From Pezicula radicicola (taxonomy: Eukaryota > Ascomycota > Leotiomycetes > Helotiales > Dermateaceae), in assembly GCA_003008705.1 (NCBI GenBank), contig PDUO01000100.1:1-64000 (forward strand): DNA of 64,000 nucleotides. Reading direction: 5' to 3'. Below the pieces are notes generated by a model. It made no database searches, was not told the DNA's origin, and was given only the letters and a program-made list of their open reading frames with translations. A program made the translations under genes and the position numbers. Within the stretch, counting starts at the first letter, position 1; every line of letters begins with the position of its first letter. Positions 45,437 through 55,431 of this stretch are shown piece by piece.

Positions 45437-46790
45437 TTTAACAACCAAGTCGTTGTTATCACTCGTGCTAGGAATAAGCTTAGTCTAACCCTTGGGCTCC
45501 TTCTCGCGGCACATAGTGCATCTGTTGTAATCTACGATGAGAATGTACAGGAGGTAGATTTAGTTGTAAGCTAGATCAAGAAGAATGGCGGCCAAGCAAC
45601 TGCGGTCTATATAGGATTATCTACCAAGTAATCCAACGTCATGGAACCATACATAGTCTGATAAATAATATGGGGCATCCCTGCCAGATAGCAAAAGCTT
45701 TGGCAAGGTTACCGACCAAGAGTAGGATGAAATTCAAACAGTAAGAAGGGGGAGCCACGAAGATCTTTATTAAATGCTCAATTTTGGTTTTAAATTAGAA
45801 CAACACATTTGGTACCTACAAGGTAAGATTCTAGATAGGAAAATTGGAGGCAACTGCTAACGATTTTACAGACGGCGAGGGCAACATGGTCTCATTTTAA
45901 GAAGTAGAAGTTTGGTAGAATAGTCAACATCGTAACTACGACCACTTTGGCCAGAGAACCTAGCTAGGCTACTTATACTGCCGTTAAATTTAGTATCATT
46001 GGGTTTACCGAAATTCTAGCCAAGGAAGGTCGCAAATATAACATGTTGTTAAACCTCATAATGTCGGGTTTAAGATATATTGGTCGAAGCCTGGACTTGG
46101 TGATTGTCCTTGCAAGCTTGCTGGCCCATCAAGAGGCCAATACAACCGGCTCTATTTACGAAGCAAATGCCAGTACCATTAACAAATTGCAGTGGGAACG
46201 GTCACAGACGCGAGGCTTTAAGACCGATGCTACTTTCTCTCCAGGTGAAATTTTGAAAGAGTGGGAAAGTATCGGCGATTTCACGGCGTCGGAGCGCGTT
46301 CCGGATGGGCCCTGGGATGTAATAGCATTTCTGGAATAGTCCAAACTCCTGCCACCAAGTCTATAGGGGGGAAAGGTAGATTTAAGCGGAAAAGTGGTTA
46401 TTGTCACTAGTGCTAGTAACGGGTTCGTATACCTTTGACCCGTTCGAGTCTTTCCCTAACGCCTATCGTCCTAACGTGACTGACATCAACTCAGACTAGG
46501 GAGGCAAAATGCCCTGCAACTTGCCAGACCAGGTGCTCAAGTAGTTGTGAACAACCTGGGGAACCCATAAGTACTGTCGACGAGATCAGAGCTTTCAGTG
46601 GCACAGCAGTGGCCGATGAACACTCTATCGAAGAGGGCGACAAGCTAATCGAAACAACTTTAAGCATGTTTGGTGTAATCCATATACTCATTAACAATCG
46701 GCATATGGAAAGAAGAAACAAAGGTGATATTCCAAACAACGATGGTAGAGACTGAGAGGTAGTACTGAGTACTGCAGGGGTGGAGTTATT
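45437..46790 (+). pseudogene. Second Fox2-like multifunctional enzyme copy, SDR domains only
   Basis: SDR domain A begins with NQVVVITRARNKLSLTLGLL and SASVVIYDENVQEVDLVVS. After a stop comes IKKNGGQATAVYIG. The active-site region reads FGRIVNIVTTTT and ATYTAVKFSIIGFTEILAKE, keeping YxxxK. After SGLRY the domain ends with KLQWERSQTRGFKTDATFSP and GEILKEWESIGDF. SDR domain B starts at about 46385 with LSGKVVIVTSASNG. A GT..AG intron at about 46422-46497 is followed by NALQLARPGAQVVVNNLGN and FGVIHILINN. The frame is lost by 46790, and the dehydratase domain is absent. It is more decayed than the copy at 32-35 kb and not identical, so it is an old paralogue. Confidence 0.8.
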
Positions 46791-48224
46791 ACCAAGGGAG
46801 ACTCATATTTGAATACGTTTATACTGAAAACTAGTAGCAACACCACTATCCTAGTATAAAATCAAGTAGATTAGAGTTTGTTATAGAAAATTCTTGATTC
46901 ACGAAGTACTGATGTAGTTAACCTTTGATAATATTCTAATATCATGTGTTAGTTATATCGGTCGACTATATAACCTAACACCAACACACTCTTATAAACA
47001 ATACTCTCCGAAGGATATCTTCACTCTCTTATGGATCCTTTATAATCCCATAAGATGACGCCATGGCTAAAGATATGATTCTCGCTCTAACAGTTTATAC
47101 CATTCATATTGTCGTCCACGAAGAATTGGCCATTGACTGGATCTATGTTACTCGGATTAGAAAGCAAGATGCTAGATAGGCTTCTATGTCTTAGATGGGT
47201 TAAAGATCAATATTGAAACTATTACGCGTAGGATGGTGTACTAGGTTCCCGGCCCCCGCCGAGCTTGGCCCCCATTCGTGGCCCGATAACTTCGATGGCA
47301 GGGGAGTCTATTCCACACGAGAATGCTATAGAATGATTGTTGTGGGCAGAGAATTACCCTGCACTTGTCTGGGTTTGAACGTGGTAGTCTCCCGACCTAA
47401 GAATTAAAGCCCGTTTGGACTTATAGAAGCTTTTTGATGTAACGCTGTTAGTTATCGTTTCTAGCTTAGGTGTATACTAAGGTATATTGTATTTCCCACT
47501 TATATAAAAGCCTGAGATTCGTGCTGCTGTGAGCAGCTGTGTCAAATACACAATTGAACAGCTTGTTGACCTACGACACTAGAGGATATAAGTCCCCTAA
47601 TCGCCTGAGTAATTTTAGATTAGTCTCCAGTCGCTGGGTTGTAGTAGAATCACTAGTAACATGGGTTGTATTTTCCACGATATGGACTGTTGTAGCCGCG
47701 AATAAAGAGTACACACTAATGAGAACATCAGAATGTACTCACAAGAAGAAATTGACATGAATGCTCACTAATTGAATAACAATGACTCTATACCATGTGA
47801 TCTTGCAGTTTGGCTTGCAAGGGCCGTAATCATGTTTACTGCATAGACTACAATAAGTAAATCAACATCCAGGAGCGACGGTGTACTGTACTTTTGACCC
47901 TCAACATTGACCGGTGGAAGAAAAGAAGGTGAGTACTGTTAACCGAGTCAGATAAAATGTGAGAGAGATTAGAAACACAGAAAAACTTACTAGAACGAAA
48001 TGTATAAGTAGAACACAGCTATATTTAAGTAAACCATAGGGTTTCTGATCTCAGGAGGAATTTCTGCCTGCCAGACTTTATGAGCCTGTATAAACTTTTG
48101 TTGTGAGCGTTCCTGTCCATTGGGCTCAGATTACCTATCATAGGGACCAAACCCTACCTTTTGTACAGATCTTACTGAAGTACAATGAGTAATTGCTCTT
48201 AAATTATGTCTGCAGCTAAGCGGT
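46791..48224. other. Gene-free stretch
   Basis: No gene is supported. A 64-residue plus-strand frame at 47213-47407 and a 73-residue frame at 47539-47760 show no motif. The text GGGTTTGAACG near 47370 recalls a tRNA T-arm, but no cloverleaf can be built around it. Confidence 0.45.
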
Positions 48225-49580
48225 TCCACGTACCACCTCGCATGAGTTTTATAAGGCTGTAGGAATGAGGTTTTTGTCTTGTGCGTTATGTCTTCGTCCA
48301 TATGTTCTATGCTAGGAAGCTCTAGGTCACCTTCTTCGTCTTGAATAAGGACGGAAATTCCCGTTGCGGCAGCGTACTGCCTATCTCGAATCTAGAAAGT
48401 GCTAGTTGTAGGGAAGCTCAATGGCAGGGCCTGGTAAACTTACGTAAAGGCACCACCAGATACGACGGCAGATATTTTACCTTGGTCCCTTGATTTTTCG
48501 AACTTCTAGCTCGCTCATTAGCCCTATTAGCTGGGCTTCTCTAATTTCCGTGGAAAGCCAAAACTTAGTGTCCTTCCAGTCTGTTAGAGACATCTAATAA
48601 AATTGCATTATGAACATGCATTGGATCACTACCAACTGTTCATTTTTGCATGTCGGGCTCAATTTTACCAAGACTCGCTCGTAAAAGCACCGAATGGCGG
48701 CCATGCGTGTAAGAAAGCCGGCGTTCTTAATAATATTCAAATCGCAGTGTGTCGCTCCAACTAAAAGAACGGCATCCAATAGTAAGGGTGGCTGAACTCT
48801 GTCTCGCAAACCTCTTTTAAACTCTCTTTGGTCAATGATTGGGAAGACCTCGTTGAAATTTACAAAGAAGGCAGAGATTAATGGAATAAAGAAGGTCGGT
48901 GTGAAAGGAAGTGGGGGATCAGGAGAAGTATCAGCGTCACTCAGTTGCTGGTTATTACAGGATACTTCCTGTCTCCTTAGGATCATAGGTGGAACCCAGA
49001 CGCCATCAGGAGATACAGCTGATACATCGCTAGCCAGGCTGATGACACCAGCGGGGTTGGTCGGCCTATTCCAGGTCTCGCATTCGGAAAATTGAGCAGG
49101 GCTCGAAGAGTGTGATGTGTAGGAGGGTGCTTTTTCTTGACGTGATCTACTAGGAGATGCTAAGGCTGCATTATTCTCAATCGAGCAACGCACTTCGGAA
49201 GTCGAGCTGCTAGACGTAGCAGGAAACGCGCTGTCTGGAGGTAGGGAACTGCTGCCGGCGAGTGTACTCCTTCAGGCTCACTGTCAGCCATTTCCGTATG
49301 CATAATATGAGGAATTGTGCAGGGAGGACGACATACCACTTTCGTCTGGACTCAATAAAACGGCAATTAGTGAAGCCCAAATCTATGCATGATGAACAGG
49401 GCAGGCCGATTAGCGAGGTATTACATCGCGATCGACGACGATTACAATGTACACAGGCAATTTATGATCTTCTTTGTTTCCTCCTTTCTAACGTAGTCTC
49501 CGCGGTCCGTACTGGAGAATCGAGATTTATCCTGTTGGGATCCTCCTCGTTGGGGTTTGTTGAAGACATGGGGACGAGTA
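48225..49580 (-). pseudogene. Zn2Cys6 fungal transcription factor, nearly intact with a few stops
   Basis: Exon 1 starts at an ATG near 49568 (MSSTNPNEED), runs to RRKQRRS, has one TAA, then ACVHCNRRRSRCNTSLIGL, PCSSCIDLGFTNCRFIES. All six zinc ligands are present (C-x2-C-x6-C-x8-C-x2-C-x7-C). An intron at 49281-49336 has GTATGT and CTGACAG ends. 49193-48594 is the start of the middle homology region: FFVNFNEVFPIIDQREFKRG, then DAVLLVGATHC, then QCMFIMQFY. After a stop come DWKDTKFWLSTEIREAQLIG and NICRRIWWCLYIRDRQYAAA, joined across an intron with GTAAGT and CTAG. The sequence fades near 48230. Three or four nonsense codons and a frame slip after the first intron make it non-functional as it stands. 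Confidence 0.82.
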
Positions 49581-49599
49581 TGAGTGTAGACTAATAAGC

Positions 49600-50140
49600 A
49601 TCATAAACCTGCCCATACAGATGATAGAAATCCCAATGCGCAGAATTTACTGGTAAGAGACAACAGGACTATAAGGGAGGGAGTTAGTGGGTATCGTGCC
49701 GTGGTGAAGTCTTGTTGCCGTGGGTAAACGGTCAAGCAAGATCTTGGTAGCAACAGGGGTTAAAGCTGTGGGGGTTAAGATGACGGGATAGGGTTGCATG
49801 TCTCTCGAATGCAGTCAGATAAAGTCCCACATGTGAGGATCCGGGAACAATGCCCCGTTCACTAGTGCAAGTATCTGTGCAAAAATGAGTGCAACGGTCG
49901 CTACTAAATACCTTCTATCTCGTTGTTCGTGGTGGAGCTTTTCTTAGTCGTGAAATGCGTGTCACAATTTGATCAGCTCAACATCGCTTATCGCAAAGGC
50001 ATCACTAGCATCACACACTTTTGGCAATCTTCAAGAGTCTATATTTCGATTGTATAACCAGAATTCTAGCCTAGTTAGAAACGGTACTCAGTCGCGTATA
50101 ACGGAAAGATACTCTCCAGTTTGATGATTAATCAAAATAT
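49600..50140. other. Intergenic stretch, end of the graveyard
   Basis: No gene is seen. To the left, every gene is damaged. To the right, the next three are intact. Confidence 0.5.
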
Positions 50141-51653
50141 CTAACTCCTTCTATGTCTTCGTCTATGTCTATCAACAAGTTTTCCAATCTGCCTCGCCTT
50201 GATTTCCCAGGCATCCTCGGCGCAAGCAAGTGCAGCAAAGACCCTTAGATCCCACTCGGCTTTGTCTGCACTTGACGCATCAAAGTCGTGGATACAACGA
50301 CATTTTGCGCAGGGACCCATAACACAGAAGAGCTGTCGGTCGGGCGAGGAGGTCGTGTAGAAGGCTTGACCTAAGCGGGTGGAATTGGTGGCTCTGGGCT
50401 TGCAGTGCTCGACTTGTTTGGCAAGAGCGTCCTTGGATGGAAAACCAGCATTTGTATTATGAGGGATCGACTCTCGTAAGTTCTGTAACTTCTTTCCACC
50501 TCTCGAACGAGATAAAGTTCTGTAACGGGCGTCCCTGAAAGCTTCAGAGAGCCCTTTTCCAAAGATATTCCTGACGAGCTTGGTGCCGCCCTCGGAGGTA
50601 GGAAAGACGTTGAACATTTGTGCTGTTCCGCCGACGTGGTAACCCTGCTCGGTTGGAGCGATGAAGATATTTGCTGGACGACCAAGTAATGCATTGCTGC
50701 CAACTGTTGGATCGGGGATTGTTGTGTAGAAAGATCGTGCTATGTCGGTTACATTCAGAACATGTTCGAAAGACCGCTGCAGGAAGGACTGGACATCATC
50801 TAGACGTACGAGGTTAGCTCATCAGAAGTGAGAGGAACACCACCATGGGTAGACAAGACGACCAAGGATACATACTCAGAGTCTTGCACAAACTATTGTC
50901 CAGAACGCACTGGATGGCCAGTTCCAGCAGGCTCTCGACTGGCAATGTCACGGGCTTCGTCGCATCGAAATCATAACGCACCGCTGGGCCTCCCCTCGGC
51001 AGAAAGTACTCGGCCAAGCGGGCAGAAACTTTGGCGAGCTTCTCTTGCAAAGTACTCCTGTAGGCCAAGAGTAGGCTCAAAGTTGGGTCGTTCAGCTCTT
51101 CCAGCACCGAGGCCTGAATGAGACGATGGCGAAAGAAATGGAGAACTTTGAGGATGTCATCGAGGGGATTGCGCAGCACTTTACGGTAATGCAGATGAAA
51201 TGTGCCCGTGGTTCTGCTGTTGCGACGACGGGTTCTCTGTTTCACGTCTCGGAACTGCAAATGGGCCAGGGTATACCACAGATCAGACGCGATGATCCAG
51301 TGCTGTTGAGCAAGAGTTAAGAGGGCGAGGAGAGAGGTGAAAGAAGCGTGACGGTCCGGAAGGGGATGGGGATGGGGAAGGGGATGGGGATGGGGATGGG
51401 ACAATGGTGATGGTGAAGAAACATCAAATGCAGTCGAGGGTAACGTGACGGTAAAGTCACGGGCCCAGAGTCTACGTGTTTGATCCAACAGCGGGTGACG
51501 AGAGGGAGGAGCGGGCCGGGGCCGTGCCAAGGCCAGGAAACGAGATGGATGCGGCGGAGACGGTGGGAGAGATGGCGGAGCGGGACTCGTGGTGGTGCTG
51601 TGGCTGTGGCTGTGTCGAGACATGGATGTGTGTGTGTGTAGCCTCGCCGACAA
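50141..51653 (-). CDS. Hypothetical protein, two exons, 478 residues
   Basis: The gene is join(50141..50799, 50876..51653) on the minus strand. The intron 50800-50875 starts GTATGTATCC and ends GTCTAG, and with it the frame stays open for 478 residues. The first 110 residues are rich in His, Pro and Ser (RHSHSHSTTT; PHPHPLPHPHPLP), so probably disordered. Next comes an ordered part rich in Leu and aromatic residues (LLALLTLAQQHWIIASDLWY). Downstream are ANIFIAPTEQGYHVGGTAQM and FCVMGPCAKCRCIHDFD, and a basic end (RHRRRHRR) that could be a nuclear signal. I recognise no known domain. No RIP-type damage is seen. It shares its upstream region with the divergent gene at 52645. The first ATG is used, but MSRHSH at residue 11 is also possible. 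Confidence 0.8.
51362..51401 (+). repeat. GGGGAT/GGGGAA hexamer repeat inside a coding exon
   Basis: Seven runs of at least three G occur in about 40 bp on the plus strand, enough for a G-quadruplex on the template strand of the hypothetical gene. In the protein the repeat gives alternating His-Pro and Leu-Pro residues. Confidence 0.8.
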
Positions 51654-51811
51654 GGCTGCGTGGGTTGATTACGCAATTGAATAAATGGATGGGAAGGCTG
51701 AGTGAGATCACAAGGCTAAGTATATATACTCGTACTGCATCCAAATCATGAATCCCAAAATCAATAGAAGAAAGAAAATCCACCTGCACCTGCGCAGCCG
51801 CTCAACCCTCT

Positions 51812-51856
51812 ACATCACATCACATCACATCACATCACATCACATCACATCACATC
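51812..51856. repeat. (ACATC)9 microsatellite
   Basis: Nine perfect copies of a pentamer stand in the shared upstream region of two divergent intact genes. Its length probably varies between strains. Confidence 0.95.
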
Positions 51857-52644
51857 CGATCTACCTACATCTCGTGCAGCACAACCAACATCAAAGCAAA
51901 GAACAAAAGAACTCAGATACAGATAGCGTCTTTGGTCTGTAAAGACCCTAACTGCCATCACTGACAAACAAAACAAGGGTGAATGAATCGCCATCTGCAC
52001 TCCTCCCTAGCCGAGGCACAATCCCGCAACCGCTGTACGCCGGCCGCTAGCCCTCAAACTTAGCGTCTCTGCCAAACGAAACAAGAAAGAAGTGAGTGAC
52101 TCTGCCGCTGTCTATCTTTCAGCACAACACCAACAAAGGACATACACTTCCTTCTTCGTCTGCACTCCGCAGCAGCCAACAACTGACTGCGTCCACCGTC
52201 TACCACCCTCAAACATCTATCTACCAAAGAAAACAAAGGTAGAAAGGTAAGTAAGAGGATCCACCAATCAATCTACTTACCTTCATCCCATCCCATACCC
52301 TCTGCCCACACCCACGGCATCCATCTTTCAAGCAGAAGAAAGACATCCATCTTTCAAACAGAAGAAAGACAATCCCACGGGACCGCACATAGACTCCTTC
52401 ACCGCAACTCATCTCGTCTTTCTTTCAACCTAAAGTCATCCATAAGAGGGACGTCCATACCTGCTGTTGATTCATATCATATCTACTCAAGCTCAGGACA
52501 TAGTCATCTACTTCCAACCTGTGGACCTTGCTCACCTCCCGCCTTCTTTTCAACACACCCAACCACTTACTTCTAATCTTTGGACCTTTCTCGCCTCTTT
52601 GCCTCCCTCCCACTTCTCCCTTGTGGAAAGAGCAGCCAAGAAAG
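51857..52644. promoter_or_regulatory. Divergent promoter and leader region
   Basis: This region of pyrimidine-rich plus-strand text (many CTTC and CATC runs near 52280-52640) is the likely promoter and 5' leader of the gene at 52645. A 24-bp stretch with CATCCATCTTTCAA and AGAAGAAAGACA is repeated at about 52318-52345 and 52346-52373. No other gene is seen. Confidence 0.5.
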
Positions 52645-53743
52645 ATGGGCAAATCAAGCAAAGCAAAAGGAAAGAGACGTGGTAGGTCTCACTCATCCTT
52701 TCCATTCCTCCACTCCATCTATCTATGCTTGCTAACTTGATTTCTTTTCCTACCTAGGTCAACAATCTCACCACACCTCGACCTCTACCCCTCCTGCCAT
52801 GTCAGACACCACCTATCATCAAACTCATCATGGTGGCCATGCTCTTCCTACTCCCAGCACGACAATCAGCCCGCCTATTCAGGAAGAAGCAGCGCCTATG
52901 GCTGAGGACGGGAACCAGCCCTCCAAATACACGAATCATCTGGGCACAAGTATCACCGAAGTTTTCATTCACGCAGATGACAGCGGCGAAGTGATGATTC
53001 ACTTCCCGTATTACAACATTCTCACGTCTGGCATCTCAACCGAGCTACTTCAATCAGTCCGGATCCATAGTGATGATAAGAGAGGCAGCATTCTTCGCTT
53101 GGGCCGCAAGACTACTTTCGCTCAATCTTCGACCATACCCAAGATCTCAGTCCCAAGCAAGATGGAATTCATTTCTAAGTTGGATAACCTCGAGCTTTCG
53201 AAGAAAGATGTCGACGGCTTTATCGAGTGGATGGACCTCTTTTCATTGTTGGGAGATTCCTGCCTGTTTCTCGGACAGGTTAGATTCGAAAAGTGCTACC
53301 TGATCGTGTCCACTCGACTAGGCGCCGTGTCACTGAATGGTGATCCCACCCAGCAAGGTTTGGGCGGCACCTGGATCCTCCGACGTGTTACTTTCTTTGA
53401 CGACAAGGACAAAGTGCTCCGAGAACAACGAGCATTATCTCTGGGCCGACTCAAGGCGGCAGAATGCGATACTTATTGGGTTGTTATGCTGTTTGACAAT
53501 GAGCAAAAAGAGATCCTTGCACTTCGCAGTTCAGCTATTGACGAGGACGAGCTGCTGGACCCGGATGATCCTGAACCCTTTGATCCCCCACGTGAGATGA
53601 AGACATTGTTTGGAACAGATTGCCCCGTTGTTAGTCTTGGTCCTCTTGCATCCTTAGGCTGGACCTCCTCGAGTGAAAGGGAGCGTTTACGTCCAGTGCC
53701 GCAAGCCGCAGTTGTCCGTTGGTCAAGCATGGTGTTCGTCTGA
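52645..53743 (+). CDS. Hypothetical protein, two exons, 340 residues
   Basis: The gene is join(52645..52681, 52758..53743). The intron 52682-52757 (GTAGGT..CTACCTAG) links MGKSSKAKGKRRG to QQSHHTSTSTPPAMSD, so a basic start precedes a His/Thr/Pro-rich stretch of about 60 residues. The rest looks folded: ITEVFIHADDSGEVMIHFPY, then ISVPSKMEFISKLDNLELSK, then WTFHCLL-free DLFSLLGDSCLFLGQVRF and GGTWILRRVTFFDDKDKVL. An acidic patch DEDELLDPDDPEPFDP lies near residue 265. I do not recognise the family. Splice sites and frame are clean, with no RIP marks. The last codons are part of a short tandem duplication that continues beyond the stop. Confidence 0.82.
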
Positions 53744-53836
53744 ATTGGTGGAGTGCATGGATGCCGACGATATTATCCACTGGTCAAGCCAAGTGCCCGT
53801 CTGAATTGTTGGTAGTGCATAGAGAGAGTGCATAGA
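53716..53836. repeat. Imperfect tandem duplication across a stop codon
   Basis: About 50-60 bp starting TCCRYTGGTCAAGC and holding GTCTGAATTG and AGTGCATRGATG occur at 53716-53764 and again at 53776-53836. The first copy contains the end and stop of the hypothetical gene, so the second carries a spare stop in its 3' UTR. Confidence 0.8.
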
Positions 53837-55431
53837 TGCGAATAAAATATGTAATACAGTCTCTTCTTGCGATTTCACTCCTTTTTTTTCATTTCGATCA
53901 AGCTGGTAGGTATTCCAATCCAATCCATCAAAAGAAAAGCCATCTATCTGTTCTCTTCTCTCGCTCCGTTTCTAAAGCAGCCTTGTCTCCCTCTTTCCTG
54001 CGACTCATATGCTTGTTGCTCAATTGCCAGAATCTAGCGACACTATTACAGGACTCCGTTAGTAGTAGGTTGGTGAAGAGTTTGGAGCCACAGGCTAGCT
54101 ACATGTAGCATGGAAGAATAAATATCTATCTTTCGCAAACTTAGTTGGCGATTGTCGTTTATATAAGTGATATTTGTAAGAGCAATAAGATCTGGTAGTT
54201 GTATATTCGAAGGCTCTTGGAGGATCCTTTCTTTGAATAGAACAACTAACTACTTCTACAGTAACCCCGACCTTAAAAACAAGGAAGACTCATCTCTTCT
54301 TCTCCCTTCTCTCTATCCCTTTTTTTAAAAAAAAAGAAAAAACCAAATAACTCTATACTTACTTACTATTAGCCAATTAATTTTCCATCTACTTTACTTC
54401 CATGGTTTCGAGAAAGTTATCCCTCCCTCCCTACCCTCCTAGGACAGGCCTAACCCCCGATAATTAATCTCAACCGACCACCATGGCTCTACTATCAAGC
54501 AAGCAGCTTCAAAGAAAAAAGAGGGGGGGTAGGTATCGAGATACCTTCCTTGTAAGTAAGTAAGTAGTTATCCATAATTAAATGAATGAAAGATATCTAC
54601 TTAATTCTCGATAAATAATAAAATTTAATAAATTACGATCGATGCCTACAATACCTACCTGGTTTGAACGGTGGCGTGGCCAACGAGGCTGCTCACTGGC
54701 TAGCTAGTGTATAGTAAGTAAATATCCTAACCTAACCTCCTTCCTACTACTAATATACATTTCTTTTTCTTTCTTCTAGTATCGATCGATCGTCCTGCAG
54801 ATAGATAGATATAAGCTACGATACCTCTTTAATATCCATCACCTTGAATTAACAGAGCTATATAGATCTTAAGAACTAAAATAAAAAGTATACTATACTC
54901 TTATTAAATTAAAACTTAAAATTAATCAAAAAAAACCTTCATCTTTTTCCTCCCTAAAACTTATTTAAATAAAGCCTTGAAATTTTTAGAATGGAATAGC
55001 TCCTCCTCCTTTGCTATCTATCTATCTCACAAAAACAATAAAATTATATTCAATAATTACCTAGTTCATTTAGGTATATGTATAGCAAAATGTCTCCTGC
55101 TCACTCGCGTCTTCGCCAGCGGAGCAATGTCATTTTGAAGATACAATAGGTCTTCCCAGCTTTTACCTTAGGAAATAGCTATGCGCTTAGTTTGTCATTA
55201 ACAGATGGTGTAATTCGCTAGGCATCATCTTCCTTAAAGGAGGGTGATGTTTGCACAGGCTGTTGGTACCCGGGTTAAATACATTGTAGATTAGTTAAAG
55301 GAACAAACTAGCAGCACTATTAGCACATTCAACGAGGAACTTAGTTACAAGGTTGTAAAGCGGACGTGTCCCGAGTTACAAGGCGGACGTGTCCTAAATA
55401 AACATGTCTCTATAAGTATTAGAATGGTTAA
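53837..55431. other. Gene-free stretch rich in simple repeats
   Basis: Pyrimidine- and A-rich tracts and short repeats (GTAAGTAAGTAAGTAG near 54555, CGATCGATCGAT near 54783, GATAGATAGATA near 54800) fill this interval. At 55352-55395 a 21-bp unit ending GCGGACGTGTCC stands twice. A 90-residue frame at 53836-54108 is probably chance. Most of it is downstream of both neighbours. Confidence 0.5.
55352..55395. repeat. Tandem 21-bp units (GTTRYAARGCGGACGTGTCCY)
   Basis: The units at 55352-55372 and 55375-55395 are separated by two bases and close to the 3' end of the SUMO-protease gene. They could be the end of a small element or a binding site. Confidence 0.6.

Noticed and set aside
47340..47410. 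Possible tRNA (GGGTTTGAACG like a T-loop)
   Set aside because: No matching acceptor, D- or anticodon stems can be paired around it.
50371..50703. 110-residue minus-strand ORF
   Set aside because: It overlaps the second exon of the intact hypothetical gene in another frame and has no motif of its own.
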